From: Dyadobacter beijingensis DSM 21582
Lineage (GTDB): Bacteria > Bacteroidota > Bacteroidia > Cytophagales > Spirosomataceae
Direction: 5' to 3'
DNA length: 64,000 nucleotides
Assembly: GCF_000382205.1 (NCBI RefSeq)
Contig: NZ_KB907789.1
Coordinates: forward strand, 310,001 to 374,000
Shown piece by piece: positions 55,504-64,000 of the stretch (positions are counted from its first letter, which is position 1; every line of letters begins with the position of its first letter). The position numbers were made by a program, and so were the translations under genes. Under the pieces are notes generated by a model, which worked only from the letters and a program-made list of their open reading frames with translations, did not search any database and was not told where the DNA came from.

Positions 55504-58500
55504 ATGAGCAAAAAACTTGTACTATTATGTAGTGTGCTAATGCTATGTGGCCTCGTACAGACCGCCCTCGCCCAAAGCCGTGTCGTGAAAGGCAGGGTGA
55601 CGGTCAAAACGAGGGGCGAAGAGCTGGTGGGCGCTACCGTGGTAGTCGAAGGCACCAATTTTGCGACCATTACCGATGCCAGCGGTAACTACTCGATTGA
55701 GGTGCAGCCCAACTCCGTCCTCGTAGCGAGTTTCATCGGGATGATCACCCAGAAATTCCCCGTCGGTAACCAGTCCGAAATCAATTTTGAATTAGAGGAA
55801 TCGACCGACAACCTGAACGAGGTGGTCGTGGTAGGTTACGGCGCGCAGAAAAAAAGCGTCGTGACGGGCGCCATTTCGAGCGTGAAGGCCTCCGACCTGC
55901 AATCGATGCCTATCAACCGCCTGGAAGAAGCATTGCAGGGCCGCACCTCCGGTCTGACGATCGCGGCCAACTCCGGCCAGCCAGGTTCCGCCGCTACCGT
56001 GCGGGTGCGCGGGGTCACTACCCTCAACAACAACGACCCTTTGTATGTAGTTGACGGCGTGGTAGTTGACAACGGAGGCATCGGTTACCTCAACCAGTCG
56101 GACATTGAATCCATTGAAGTACTGAAAGATGCCGCTTCCCAGGCGATTTACGGTGCGCGTGCCGCCGCGGGGGTTATTTTGGTTACCACAAAAAAAGGCA
56201 AAGCGGGCGGTATCCGTGTGAATTACAATGGCTACGTGGGCGTACAAGCGCCGGCACGCAAGCTCGACCTGCTCGACGCCACCCAGTATGCGACCATTCG
56301 TAATGAAGCGGCTGTAAATGCCGGACAAACAGCGCCTTACGCCAATCCGGCCGCATTCGGGAAAGGCACCGACTGGCAATCGCTGATTTTCAACAACAGT
56401 GCCAAACGCCAGAACCACGAGCTGAGCATCAGTGGTGGCTCGGAAAAGTCAACCTTCTATCTTTCATTTGGTTACCTCGACCAGGAAGGTATTGTGGCAA
56501 CCGACATTTCGAAATACAAAAGAACGAGCATCCGTCTGAACTCGGAACACAAACTGGCCAAATGGCTCACATTCGGCCAAAACCTGGGTTATGCGCACGA
56601 CAAGTCGGTAGGGCTCGGCAATACCAACAGCGAATTCGGCGGTCCGCTGAGTTCGGCGATCAACCTCGACCCTATTACCCCGGCGGTAATCACCGATCCC
56701 GCGGTGGCAAGCGCGGCGCCTTACACCAACAAAGGCATCCGCCGCGACGCGAACGGCAACCCTTACGGCATTTCGCAGGCGGTGGGCCAGGAAATGAGCA
56801 ACCCGCTGGCGTATATACAGAACCGTCTCGGCAATTACGGCTGGTCAGACAACATCGTGGGCAATGCCTACCTGATGGCGGAGCCGATCAAAGGCCTGCA
56901 ATTGAAATCGACCCTCGGCAGCAAGCTGGCATTCTGGGGCTCAGAGAGCTTCACCCCTATTTCCTGGCTGAACGCGGCTTCCGTGACTTCGCAAACGAGC
57001 TTCAACCGTACCAACAACCGCCGGCTGGACTACAATTTGGAAAACACCATTTCCTACACCCGCGGGTTCGGGCTGCATAATGTGAATGTGCTGCTCGGCC
57101 AGGGCGCTTACCTGGATAATAACACGAGAATGACGAGCGTGACGTTCTTCAACGTACCGGTCGACAACTTCGACGACGCTTCGCTGAACTTCAAAGTGCC
57201 GGCCGACCAGCGCAATTCCGATGGCTCCGAAGGCGCCAGACATACCGTGAGCTCGCTTTTCGCCCGTTTGAACTACGATTTCGACGAAAAATACCTGGTA
57301 CAGGCACTAGTCCGCCGCGACGGTTCTTCCCGCTTCGGCTCCAACCACAAGTACGGCATCTTCCCGTCGTTCTCGCTCGGCTGGGTACTCTCGCGCGAGG
57401 CATTTTTCCCGACCAGCAATGCGGTCAACTTCCTGAAATTCCGCGGCGGCTATGGCGTGGTGGGTAACGACGGTATCGGCGACTTTGCGTACCTGTCGAC
57501 GATCGGCAGCGGCCGTAACTACACCATCGGAACATCCGGCAGCTATATTATCGGGTACAGCCCCAATGCGCCAGCGAACCCGGATTTGAAATGGGAACAA
57601 ACCAGCCAGACGAACATCGGTTTCGACGCGACGATTTTCAACAATGTGAATGTGACATTCGAATGGTTTAAGAAAGCGACAAAGGACATTCTGCAAAACC
57701 CGCGCATCCCGGGTTATGTGGGGGCTATTTCAAACCCTGCGGCGAACATTGCCGACATGGAAAATACCGGTGTGGAACTCGAACTCGGCTTCCGCAAGCG
57801 CCTCGGCCAGGTTGACTTCTCCGTGAACGGAAACGTTTCCTACATTAAAAACGAAGTGACCAACCTCGGAAACGGCGTGCAATACCTTTCGGGCGGCGCG
57901 AGCTTCCAGGGCGCTCCACCGATCACGCGTACGCAGGTAGGCCAGCCGATCGGCTCGTTCTTCGGATATGTCAACGAAGGTATTTTCCAGACGCAGGAAG
58001 AAGTGGATTCGCATGTCTCATCCAGCGGTAAGAAAATCCAGCCGAATGCGAAGCCGGGCGATTTCAAATGGCAGGACCTGAATGGCGACGGTGTGATCAC
58101 TGAAACCGACCGCACGTTCATCGGCAACCCTACCCCGAAATGGAACTACGGCTTGACTTTGAATGCAGGCTACAAAGGATTCGACATCGTGGTATTCGGC
58201 CAGGGCGTGGCGGGTAACCAGATCTTCCAGGGCCTCCGCCGCCTCGATATCGCCAATGCAAACTGGCAAACCGACGCCCTCGACCACTGGACAGGCCCGG
58301 GCACTTCCACCACCTTCCCCCGCATCGTGAACGGCGACCCGAACAAAAACTTCCAGAACCCGTCGAGCTTCTACCTGGAAAAGGGCGACTTCTTCCGGTT
58401 GAAAACCCTTCAAATCGGTTACTCGCTTCCGAACTCGGTCATCAGCAAAGTGGCCATGAAGAAGGCGCGGGTGTATGTCATGAGCCAGAACCTGTTCACG

Positions 58501-58614
58501 ATCACCAAATACACGGGCTACGACCCGGAAATCGGCGGCAGCGTGCTGAGCATCGACAAGGGCATTTACCCGCAGGCGCGCAGCTTCATGGTAGGGTTGA
58601 ACATTGGTTTTTAA
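55504..58614 (+). CDS. SusC/RagA-family TonB-dependent outer-membrane transporter
   Basis: 1036 residues. Signal peptide ending ALAQ (~24), a carboxypeptidase-regulatory-like domain (~28-105), plug with NEVVVVGYGAQKKSVVTG (~118-135) and a beta-barrel to the C-terminal aromatic residue F1036 (MVGLNIGF). SusC proteins import oligosaccharides across the outer membrane with TonB energy, with SusD as lid. The susD gene starts 18 bases after its stop. Glycan specificity can only be guessed from the nearby GH30 gene. The 251-base gap upstream holds the regulator boxes and promoter described here. Confidence 0.96.
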   Translation: MSKKLVLLCSVLMLCGLVQTALAQSRVVKGRVTVKTRGEELVGATVVVEGTNFATITDASGNYSIEVQPNSVLVASFIGMITQKFPVGNQSEINFELEESTDNLNEVVVVGYGAQKKSVVTGAISSVKASDLQSMPINRLEEALQGRTSGLTIAANSGQPGSAATVRVRGVTTLNNNDPLYVVDGVVVDNGGIGYLNQSDIESIEVLKDAASQAIYGARAAAGVILVTTKKGKAGGIRVNYNGYVGVQAPARKLDLLDATQYATIRNEAAVNAGQTAPYANPAAFGKGTDWQSLIFNNSAKRQNHELSISGGSEKSTFYLSFGYLDQEGIVATDISKYKRTSIRLNSEHKLAKWLTFGQNLGYAHDKSVGLGNTNSEFGGPLSSAINLDPITPAVITDPAVASAAPYTNKGIRRDANGNPYGISQAVGQEMSNPLAYIQNRLGNYGWSDNIVGNAYLMAEPIKGLQLKSTLGSKLAFWGSESFTPISWLNAASVTSQTSFNRTNNRRLDYNLENTISYTRGFGLHNVNVLLGQGAYLDNNTRMTSVTFFNVPVDNFDDASLNFKVPADQRNSDGSEGARHTVSSLFARLNYDFDEKYLVQALVRRDGSSRFGSNHKYGIFPSFSLGWVLSREAFFPTSNAVNFLKFRGGYGVVGNDGIGDFAYLSTIGSGRNYTIGTSGSYIIGYSPNAPANPDLKWEQTSQTNIGFDATIFNNVNVTFEWFKKATKDILQNPRIPGYVGAISNPAANIADMENTGVELELGFRKRLGQVDFSVNGNVSYIKNEVTNLGNGVQYLSGGASFQGAPPITRTQVGQPIGSFFGYVNEGIFQTQEEVDSHVSSSGKKIQPNAKPGDFKWQDLNGDGVITETDRTFIGNPTPKWNYGLTLNAGYKGFDIVVFGQGVAGNQIFQGLRRLDIANANWQTDALDHWTGPGTSTTFPRIVNGDPNKNFQNPSSFYLEKGDFFRLKTLQIGYSLPNSVISKVAMKKARVYVMSQNLFTITKYTGYDPEIGGSVLSIDKGIYPQARSFMVGLNIGF

Positions 58615-58632
58615 TTGATTAATACGACTAAT

Positions 58633-60162
58633 ATGAAATTGAGATATAACAAAATCGTGACTGCGCTGGCCTTTACCGCCGGTTTGCAACTCATGTCCTG
58701 CTCCGACAGCTTCCTGGAAGTAAAACCCAGGGGGCTGAACCTCGAAGCGAACTATTACCGTAACCAGGAAGAGGCGTTCAACGGACTCGTGGCGGCCTAC
58801 GACGTGGTAGGCTGGCAGGGTAACGGATACGTTTCCACCATTGCCACCATGAACGCGGCTTCCGACGACCATTATGCGGGCGGCGGCGGTCCGAGCGACA
58901 TCATGGATTTTCAGGTCATTTCCAACTATACCCTAAACCCGACCACCGGACCACAGGGGGAATTATGGAGAAAGGGCTTCTCGGGCGTATTCCGCACGAA
59001 TGCCATTCTCGAAAAACTCCCTGCGGTGCCGATGGATGAAACCCTGAAAAAACGGTATACGGCGGAAGCGAAATTCCTCCGCGGCTACTTCTATTTCGAG
59101 CTCGTGCGGTTGTTCAAAAACGTGCCGCTTTTTACCCGCACCATTTCCACGCAGGAAATGTACGACGTGGTACAGGCTGCTCCGGCCGAGGTTTATGCGC
59201 AAATCGAGAAGGATCTATCGGAGTCGGTCGCTGATTTACCGGTTACTATCAATGTTGCAACGGAAGGCGGACGCGTAGGCCAGGGCGCGGCGCACGCGAT
59301 TTTGGGTAAGGTTTATTTATACCAGAACAAGTTCGCGCAGGCGGCGCAGGAGCTGGCAAAAGTGAATGGTACGCCGGGCGGCACCAACACTTACGGCTAC
59401 AAGCTGCTGGCTAATTTCGGCGACCTGTTCAAGACGAAGAACAAGTTCAACAGCGAGTCGATTTTCGAATTGTCGTATACCAATACTTCCGCCGGCGGAT
59501 GGAACTGCGTGTCGTGTACGGAAGGTAATGTGATGAACATCATTACCGGTCCGCGCGGCTACAACCGCAAGTCGGACGCGGCGCCGGACTACGTTTCGGG
59601 TTGGAGCTTCCTGCCGGTGACGCCATCGCTGTTCGAAGCGATCCACAACGACCCGCGCTACAAACCGACGATCGCGAACCTGGACAGCCTGGAAAAAGCG
59701 GGCGCGGCGAGCTACGAAAAAGGTTACATGAACACCGGCTATTTCCTCGAAAAATTCGCAGGCCGCCAATCCGACCGCTGGACGGGCGCCGGCGCCCCGG
59801 AGCTGAATTTCCCGCAAAATATGTATGATACCCGCCTGGCCGACACCTATTTGCTGGAAGCCGAAGCCCTCGTACGCGGCTCAGGCGACCTGACCCGTGC
59901 GGCCGCGCTCCTGAATGCCGTGCGCGCACGTGTGGGCCTGAAACCGGTAGCGGCCACATTCGAAAACATCAAAAAAGAACGTCGTCTCGAACTCGCGGGC
60001 GAAGGCCACCGATGGATGGACCTTGTACGCTGGGGCGATGCGCCGGCCGTGCTCGGACCGAAAGGGTTTGTAGCCGGTAAGCATGAAATTCTTCCGATCC
60101 CATTGCTGGAACTGGAAAACACGAAAATCGAGCAGAGTAAAGAATGGGGCGGGACCAGGTAG
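58633..60162 (+). CDS. SusD/RagB-family glycan-binding lipoprotein
   Basis: 509 residues with lipobox LMSC (Cys ~17) at the end of a signal sequence; the ATG at 58633 is preferred to one six codons upstream. SusD blocks visible: NPTTGPQGELWRKGFSGVFR, AEAKFLRGYFYFELVRLF and the C-terminal ERRLELAGEGHRWMDLVRW. SusD sits on the cell surface over SusC and captures oligosaccharides. Same transcript as susC. A strong hairpin follows the stop. Confidence 0.95.
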   Translation: MKLRYNKIVTALAFTAGLQLMSCSDSFLEVKPRGLNLEANYYRNQEEAFNGLVAAYDVVGWQGNGYVSTIATMNAASDDHYAGGGGPSDIMDFQVISNYTLNPTTGPQGELWRKGFSGVFRTNAILEKLPAVPMDETLKKRYTAEAKFLRGYFYFELVRLFKNVPLFTRTISTQEMYDVVQAAPAEVYAQIEKDLSESVADLPVTINVATEGGRVGQGAAHAILGKVYLYQNKFAQAAQELAKVNGTPGGTNTYGYKLLANFGDLFKTKNKFNSESIFELSYTNTSAGGWNCVSCTEGNVMNIITGPRGYNRKSDAAPDYVSGWSFLPVTPSLFEAIHNDPRYKPTIANLDSLEKAGAASYEKGYMNTGYFLEKFAGRQSDRWTGAGAPELNFPQNMYDTRLADTYLLEAEALVRGSGDLTRAAALLNAVRARVGLKPVAATFENIKKERRLELAGEGHRWMDLVRWGDAPAVLGPKGFVAGKHEILPIPLLELENTKIEQSKEWGGTR

Positions 60163-60183
60163 CGTGTTCCGTACCCAGATCAG

Positions 60184-60213
60184 AAAGGCTTGGAGCATTG
60201 CTCTAAGCCTTTT
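60184..60213 (+). terminator. terminator of susCD, shared with the converging regulator gene
   Basis: 13-bp stem AAAGGCTTGGAGC / GCTCTAAGCCTTT (one G-U) with loop ATT, followed by T-rich sequence. Its 3' arm includes the regulator's stop codon at 60203-60205. Confidence 0.8.
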
Positions 60214-63142
60214 CTTTTGACTCGTCGAAATGGAAGCCGAGGAAGAAATTGAACATATTCACCTCGGTAGGCAGCTGCAACTTCTTCCGCAGGCGGTACC
60301 GGCTCACCTCCACCCCTCTCAGCGAAATGTTCATAAGCTGGGCAATTTCCTTACTGGACAAATTCATCCGCAAATAAGCGCTCATTTTCAGCTCATTGGC
60401 CGTCAGGTTAGGGTATTTCTCCTTCAAGGCGATGAGGAAGTTGCTGTGCACGCTGTCGAAATGTCTGGAAAACTGCCCCCAATCCTTATCGACCTTGTTT
60501 TCGTCGGCCACGACCTTGATCATCTTTTTAAGGTCGTCGTTGATCTTGTCGTCCTCCGCGCTCCTGGTGATTTTCACAAGGTCGCTTTTGAGTTTCGAAA
60601 GGAGCTCCGCTTTTTGTACCAAATGCATGGCGGAGGTAGCCAGGTCGGTATTTTTGTGCAGGATTTCAGCTTCCAGCTTCTCGTTTTTCAACTTGATAAT
60701 CTCTTTTTCGCTCTTCTCCAATTCGAGCTGGTGGAGGTATTGCAGGCGTTTTTGTTCTTGCAAATGCTGCTCCTGCTGACGTAGGAAGCGTTTTTCCTGC
60801 CATTTATAAAACAACCAGGCCATCCCGAGCACCAGCACGCCATAGCCGAGGTAGGCCCAGATCGTCTGGTACCACGGCGGAAGGATCACAAACGAATACC
60901 CCGCTACCTCCGACTCGCTCCCGAAATTGTTCCGCGCCTTCACTTTGAAGGTATATTGCCCCGGTGGCAAGTGCGTGTATTCCTTCGAGCTCCGTGCCGA
61001 CCAGTTGGACCAGTTGTTATCAAACCCTTCCAGGAAATACGCATATTCGATGCTCGACTGTTGACTAAAAAGTGTCGACGAAAACTCGAAACTGACCGAA
61101 TTCAGGCGGTTGGCGACGTGCGGCACCTGCTCTTCGGATTGCTTCTTCACATCGTTTACCTCCCCGAAATAGCCGCCGAAAAGCAGCGTATCGGCTTTGC
61201 CGGTCGAGCGCATGGCACGTACCTGTACATCGATATGGCTCTTGTGCTGCTTGTATTTTTTGTAATTGATATGGTAAATGCCCTTTTCACCGCCTATGAG
61301 GATATTTTCTTCGTTCAAAGGGTGAATGTATTCGAAGCCTGAAACCATTTTGTGATTGATTTCGGGCAGGAAAATAATTTTCGGACTGCCGCTGGTCATA
61401 TCTACAACGCCCAGTTCTTTTCCACGCACAAACCACACATTACCCGTCTGGTCCTCTTTGAGGTAGCGCACTCCAAGGCCTTTGAAGATGCCATTGTAAT
61501 AAACAGAAGACTGAAAGCGGTCGGTGCCGGCATTGTATTCATAAATGCCCTTCTCCGTTGCGACGAGGATCTTGTTTTTGACCTTGTAAATGTAATTGTG
61601 GTTCAATGAAAGCGGCAGGCCGTCCTTATGCGTGTACAGGCGCGACTGCGATTGTCCGTTATCCGCCAGCGTGAGCTTGTAAACCCCGCGGTAGGGATGC
61701 GACGTCCAGATCACATTTTCCTCGCGCACATCGGTACACAGGAAGCGCGAGGCTACATCAAACCCCTGCACCGAACCTGTCGGCTTGAATGCCTGGCCAT
61801 CGTATTCGAGAAAATTCACGCCATTGTAATTGCCTACCGCCACTTTTCTGACCGGGTAAATGCGAGAAAGCGGCAAAAAGCCCCAGAAGCCGTTTCGCTT
61901 CACGACCTGCCTTGCCGCGTTACCTTCCACCTCGAAAATACCCTCGTGATGCGCCATCAGCAGCTTTCCGTTGATCTCCGCGAGGCCCCACACCTGCCCC
62001 CGCGAATGCGCCACGGCAGTGAACGTGCCTTTCACATAGCTGAGATCCCCGAATTGCCCCACCGGTACGGCATAGAGGCCATTGGAAGTACCAACGTACA
62101 ACCTGCCCTGATGGATCACCGATGCGTAGCCAGCCTCGTCCTTGGCCGCTGCGGGGTACATGGTTTTGATTGCATTGTCGTAGGCAATGAAGTCGATGCC
62201 GTTGTCGAGGCCGAGCCAGAGGTTTTTGTCACGATCTCGGAAGACGCTGAGCACGTTGTTGTTCTGCAAGCCGTCGGGACGGGCGAAACGGTGGACGAAT
62301 TTGCCTTCATTCGTCACAATATAGCAGCCGCCAAGGCTTGTAGCGAGGGCAATCAGCTCGTCGTTCACCCGCGTGGCAGCGTAAATACGCTCCGTTCTGA
62401 CCTGGTCGATGAATGCGGATTGCAGGCGCGTTGCCCGCTCGCCCGCGAGGCGGAAAATGCCGGCGTCCATTGTGACGAGCAGGGCCGCTTCCTTATCGAC
62501 AGGAAGTAATGCCGTGGTAAGATATTCGGCCGGCAGGTCGCCCCCGGTGATCCAGGGCATCCAGCGGCCATTGTCGTACCGGAGAAGGCCGCTTACGGCG
62601 TCCTGAGCCACTGCCATGCTATTTGCCACCCCGAGGAACCGCCAGTGCGAACCGCCGCTGAACACCGTGATGGCATTGTCTTCATACACGAAAATACGGT
62701 TGGATGCCCTGAAAAACACAGCGCCGTTCAGTACGGCCACGTTCCAGATGTCGGCGAAACCGCGGTCGCGCTCGTGCACGAGGCTGCGCAGTGAGACGTA
62801 ATGCAATGCGCCCCGCTCGTCGGGTGTGAAGTAGCCGAACTCGTTTTCACCGCCGATGTAGATGCGGTTATCCGGCCCTATTTCCAGCGAGCGCACTTTC
62901 GTTTTATTCGGCAGCGGATAGGTGCGCCAGTAGATACCGTCGAAGGTGAGGAGCCCTTCGTTATTGGCAAAATACATGACGCCGGTGCGCCCCTGGCGGA
63001 TGGCCCAGTTCTGCGTTCCGGCGTGGTAGAGCTGCTTGGAATAGTTGACGACTTCGGGCAAACCGATCGTATTCTGCGCGTGCAGGCAGGGAATAAATAG
63101 AGTCACGAGCAGCAGAAATGCCGCGCATGTCCTGTTACGCAT
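60203..63142 (-). CDS. membrane-spanning propeller/Y_Y_Y/LuxR-type regulator
   Basis: 979 residues from the ATG at 63142 (signal peptide ending LHAQ). Two-component-regulator-type beta-propeller repeats fill ~30-680, a Y_Y_Y domain ~690-750 (YAYFLEGFDNNWSNWS; LPPGQYTFKVKARNNFGSES), one membrane helix ~755-775, a coiled coil ~775-870 and a C-terminal LuxR-type HTH ~915-960 (MSAYLRMNLSSKEIAQLMN, LRGVEVSRYRLRKKL). There is no kinase or receiver domain: ligand in the periplasm would act directly on a tethered DNA-binding domain. Located between susCD and GH30, it presumably recognises the sugar and drives this locus. Confidence 0.92.
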   Translation of the reverse strand: MRNRTCAAFLLLVTLFIPCLHAQNTIGLPEVVNYSKQLYHAGTQNWAIRQGRTGVMYFANNEGLLTFDGIYWRTYPLPNKTKVRSLEIGPDNRIYIGGENEFGYFTPDERGALHYVSLRSLVHERDRGFADIWNVAVLNGAVFFRASNRIFVYEDNAITVFSGGSHWRFLGVANSMAVAQDAVSGLLRYDNGRWMPWITGGDLPAEYLTTALLPVDKEAALLVTMDAGIFRLAGERATRLQSAFIDQVRTERIYAATRVNDELIALATSLGGCYIVTNEGKFVHRFARPDGLQNNNVLSVFRDRDKNLWLGLDNGIDFIAYDNAIKTMYPAAAKDEAGYASVIHQGRLYVGTSNGLYAVPVGQFGDLSYVKGTFTAVAHSRGQVWGLAEINGKLLMAHHEGIFEVEGNAARQVVKRNGFWGFLPLSRIYPVRKVAVGNYNGVNFLEYDGQAFKPTGSVQGFDVASRFLCTDVREENVIWTSHPYRGVYKLTLADNGQSQSRLYTHKDGLPLSLNHNYIYKVKNKILVATEKGIYEYNAGTDRFQSSVYYNGIFKGLGVRYLKEDQTGNVWFVRGKELGVVDMTSGSPKIIFLPEINHKMVSGFEYIHPLNEENILIGGEKGIYHINYKKYKQHKSHIDVQVRAMRSTGKADTLLFGGYFGEVNDVKKQSEEQVPHVANRLNSVSFEFSSTLFSQQSSIEYAYFLEGFDNNWSNWSARSSKEYTHLPPGQYTFKVKARNNFGSESEVAGYSFVILPPWYQTIWAYLGYGVLVLGMAWLFYKWQEKRFLRQQEQHLQEQKRLQYLHQLELEKSEKEIIKLKNEKLEAEILHKNTDLATSAMHLVQKAELLSKLKSDLVKITRSAEDDKINDDLKKMIKVVADENKVDKDWGQFSRHFDSVHSNFLIALKEKYPNLTANELKMSAYLRMNLSSKEIAQLMNISLRGVEVSRYRLRKKLQLPTEVNMFNFFLGFHFDESKEKA

Positions 63143-63220
63143 ATGCAGTACACCGATGAGGGAATTGACGTAGTAAACAACCGCGTCAGGGCAATTATTT
63201 CGCAATTTTGTCAGGTTGTT

Positions 63221-63234
63221 GTAGTAATGTAGTA
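63221..63234 (+). promoter_or_regulatory. GTAGTAATGTAGTA box upstream of the GH30 gene
   Basis: Identical 14 bases to 55363-55376 before susC, and also 79 bases from the regulator's own start. Starts 46 bases upstream of the GH30 -7 element (47 for susC). Confidence 0.6.
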
Positions 63235-63242
63235 GCCCCTGA

Positions 63243-63258
63243 TGCACAAAGTTGTGCA
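63243..63258. promoter_or_regulatory. inverted repeat between the regulator and GH30 genes
   Basis: Perfect inverted repeat TGCACAA-AG-TTGTGCA, 9 bases before the GH30 -7 element. A half-site TTGTGCA also occurs at 55349-55355 upstream of susC. Confidence 0.5.
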
Positions 63259-63266
63259 GGTTGCCC

Positions 63267-63274
63267 TACATTTG
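63267..63274 (+). promoter_or_regulatory. -7 element of the GH30 gene
   Basis: TACATTTG fits TAnnTTTG, 87 bases before the GH30 ATG, the same leader length as for susC. Confidence 0.5.
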
Positions 63275-63360
63275 AACTCGCAATATATTACATTATTTTC
63301 AGTGTATTTCAACATTACAGGTTCATGAGCCGGCAGGTCGTGAACACTAACCATTACCGC

Positions 63361-64000
63361 ATGAAAATTTCAATTCCTAAATCCGCATTCCTACTGGTCA
63401 TCTGCCTGTTCGCTTCCCAGCTCGCAACGGCTCAAAAAGGGAAGGTCGCGTTCTGGCTCACGAATACGGACAAATCGGTGCTGTTCCGGCAACAGCCTGC
63501 CTTGACGCTGCAAAAAGCGACGGCTTCCGAAGCGACCGTGATCCATATCGATGCGAAAAAGAAGTTTCAGGAAATCGACGGATTCGGATTCACGCTAACG
63601 GGCGGCAGCGCCGGGCACTTGCTGGGCATGTCCAAAGCGGCCCGTACCGCATTGCTGAAAGAACTTTTCTCAACGGCAGGAAACGGTATCGGTATGGCCT
63701 ACCTGCGTGTGAGTATCGGCGCGTCCGATTTAAATGAAAAGGTCTTTTCCTACGATGACATCCCCCAGGGCCAGACCGACCCGGACTTGCAGCATTTCGA
63801 CCTCGGCCCCGACCGCAAGGATGTGATACCGGTGCTGAAAGAGATCCTCGCCATTAATCCTGAACTGAAAATCCTCGGCTCGCCCTGGTCGCCGCCGGTA
63901 TGGATGAAGGACAATGGCGACACCCGCGGCGGGAGCCTCAAACCGGAGTGGTACGATGCTTACGCCAAATACCTCGTGCGCTATGTGCAGGACATGAAGA
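63361..64000 (+). CDS. GH30 glycoside hydrolase, N-terminal part
   Basis: 213 residues visible, cut by the window end. Signal peptide (MKISIPKSAFLLVICLFASQ, cut after ATAQ), then a GH30 start: FQEIDGFGFTLTGGSAGHLL, YLRVSIGASDLN and GSPWSPPVWMKDNGDTRGG, the latter typical of GH30 (glucosylceramidase/beta-1,6-glucanase clan). The acid/base and nucleophile glutamates are expected beyond the window. In Bacteroidota such enzymes in utilisation loci often cut beta-1,6-glucan; that is the most likely substrate here but not shown. Control is probably shared with susC through the identical 14-base box. Confidence 0.9.
   Translation, partial: MKISIPKSAFLLVICLFASQLATAQKGKVAFWLTNTDKSVLFRQQPALTLQKATASEATVIHIDAKKKFQEIDGFGFTLTGGSAGHLLGMSKAARTALLKELFSTAGNGIGMAYLRVSIGASDLNEKVFSYDDIPQGQTDPDLQHFDLGPDRKDVIPVLKEILAINPELKILGSPWSPPVWMKDNGDTRGGSLKPEWYDAYAKYLVRYVQDMK

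Noticed and set aside
61628-62509. 293-codon open frame on the plus strand
   Set aside because: Antisense to the propeller region of the regulator gene; no domain and no plausible start context.

Overview
The window reads as chromosomal DNA of a high-GC member of the Bacteroidota, most likely order Cytophagales and close to Dyadobacter. This rests on a SusC/SusD pair, two proteins with type IX secretion (T9SS) C-terminal sorting signals, TAnnTTTG-type -7 promoter elements, a general lack of Shine-Dalgarno sequences, and many lipoproteins with Bacteroidota-style lipoboxes. The genus is inference. I see no rRNA, tRNA, CRISPR array, insertion sequence, prophage or conjugation gene. Genes are densely packed and no gap between genes exceeds 300 bases.

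Layout. 1-8.7 kb is housekeeping and metabolism: the end of an RND/MMPL exporter, a secreted M28 peptidase, a solitary Anbu-type proteasome-like hydrolase, a maleylpyruvate-isomerase/DinB-like protein, an SGNH lipoprotein, a ferredoxin reductase-ferredoxin pair, a lipid kinase and SurE. 8.9-17.5 kb holds a hexuronate-type MFS carrier next to a heme lipoprotein of the propeller/HEAT/cytochrome c type, a thioredoxin-reductase-like flavoprotein, an RlmL-like RNA methyltransferase, a 55-residue hydrophilic protein, a sugar isomerase and a lipoprotein. 17.5-21.6 kb is a GlgX-TreZ operon. 21.7-29.2 kb is a signalling operon: receiver-histidine kinase, CHASE3-GAF hybrid kinase with three receivers, single receiver, CheR and CheB, without any chemoreceptor.

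29.3-40.8 kb mixes DUF983, AraC, a cytochrome c peroxidase-like diheme protein translationally coupled to a secreted metallophosphoesterase, a leucine-rich T9SS surface protein, DUF4199, a membrane-anchored LuxR-type regulator, a lipoprotein and a CocE/NonD-type hydrolase. 40.8-45.0 kb is a two-component region (KinB-like kinase, sigma-54 activator, small receiver) with three strong palindromes between two of its genes. 45.2-47.7 kb has YceI, a short-chain dehydrogenase and an AraC regulator. 47.7-51.6 kb is a compact operon in which a kinase with a cyclic-nucleotide-fold sensor, a receiver fused to a CxxC-less thioredoxin-reductase-like flavoprotein, and a UBP-type zinc finger follow one another. 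51.7-55.3 kb carries DUF72 and the three-domain LigD.

55.3-64.0 kb is a polysaccharide utilisation locus: SusC, SusD, a membrane-spanning propeller/Y_Y_Y/LuxR regulator, and a GH30 glycosidase cut by the window end. A 14-base box occurs upstream of both susC and the GH30 gene, at nearly the same distance (47 and 46 bases) from a TAnnTTTG element, and looks like the regulator's operator.

The strongest candidates for undescribed biology are the UBP zinc finger/REC-flavoprotein/kinase operon, the shared operator of the utilisation locus, the receptor-less CheR/CheB-hybrid kinase operon, and short-period degenerate repeats that lie directly in front of several start codons.
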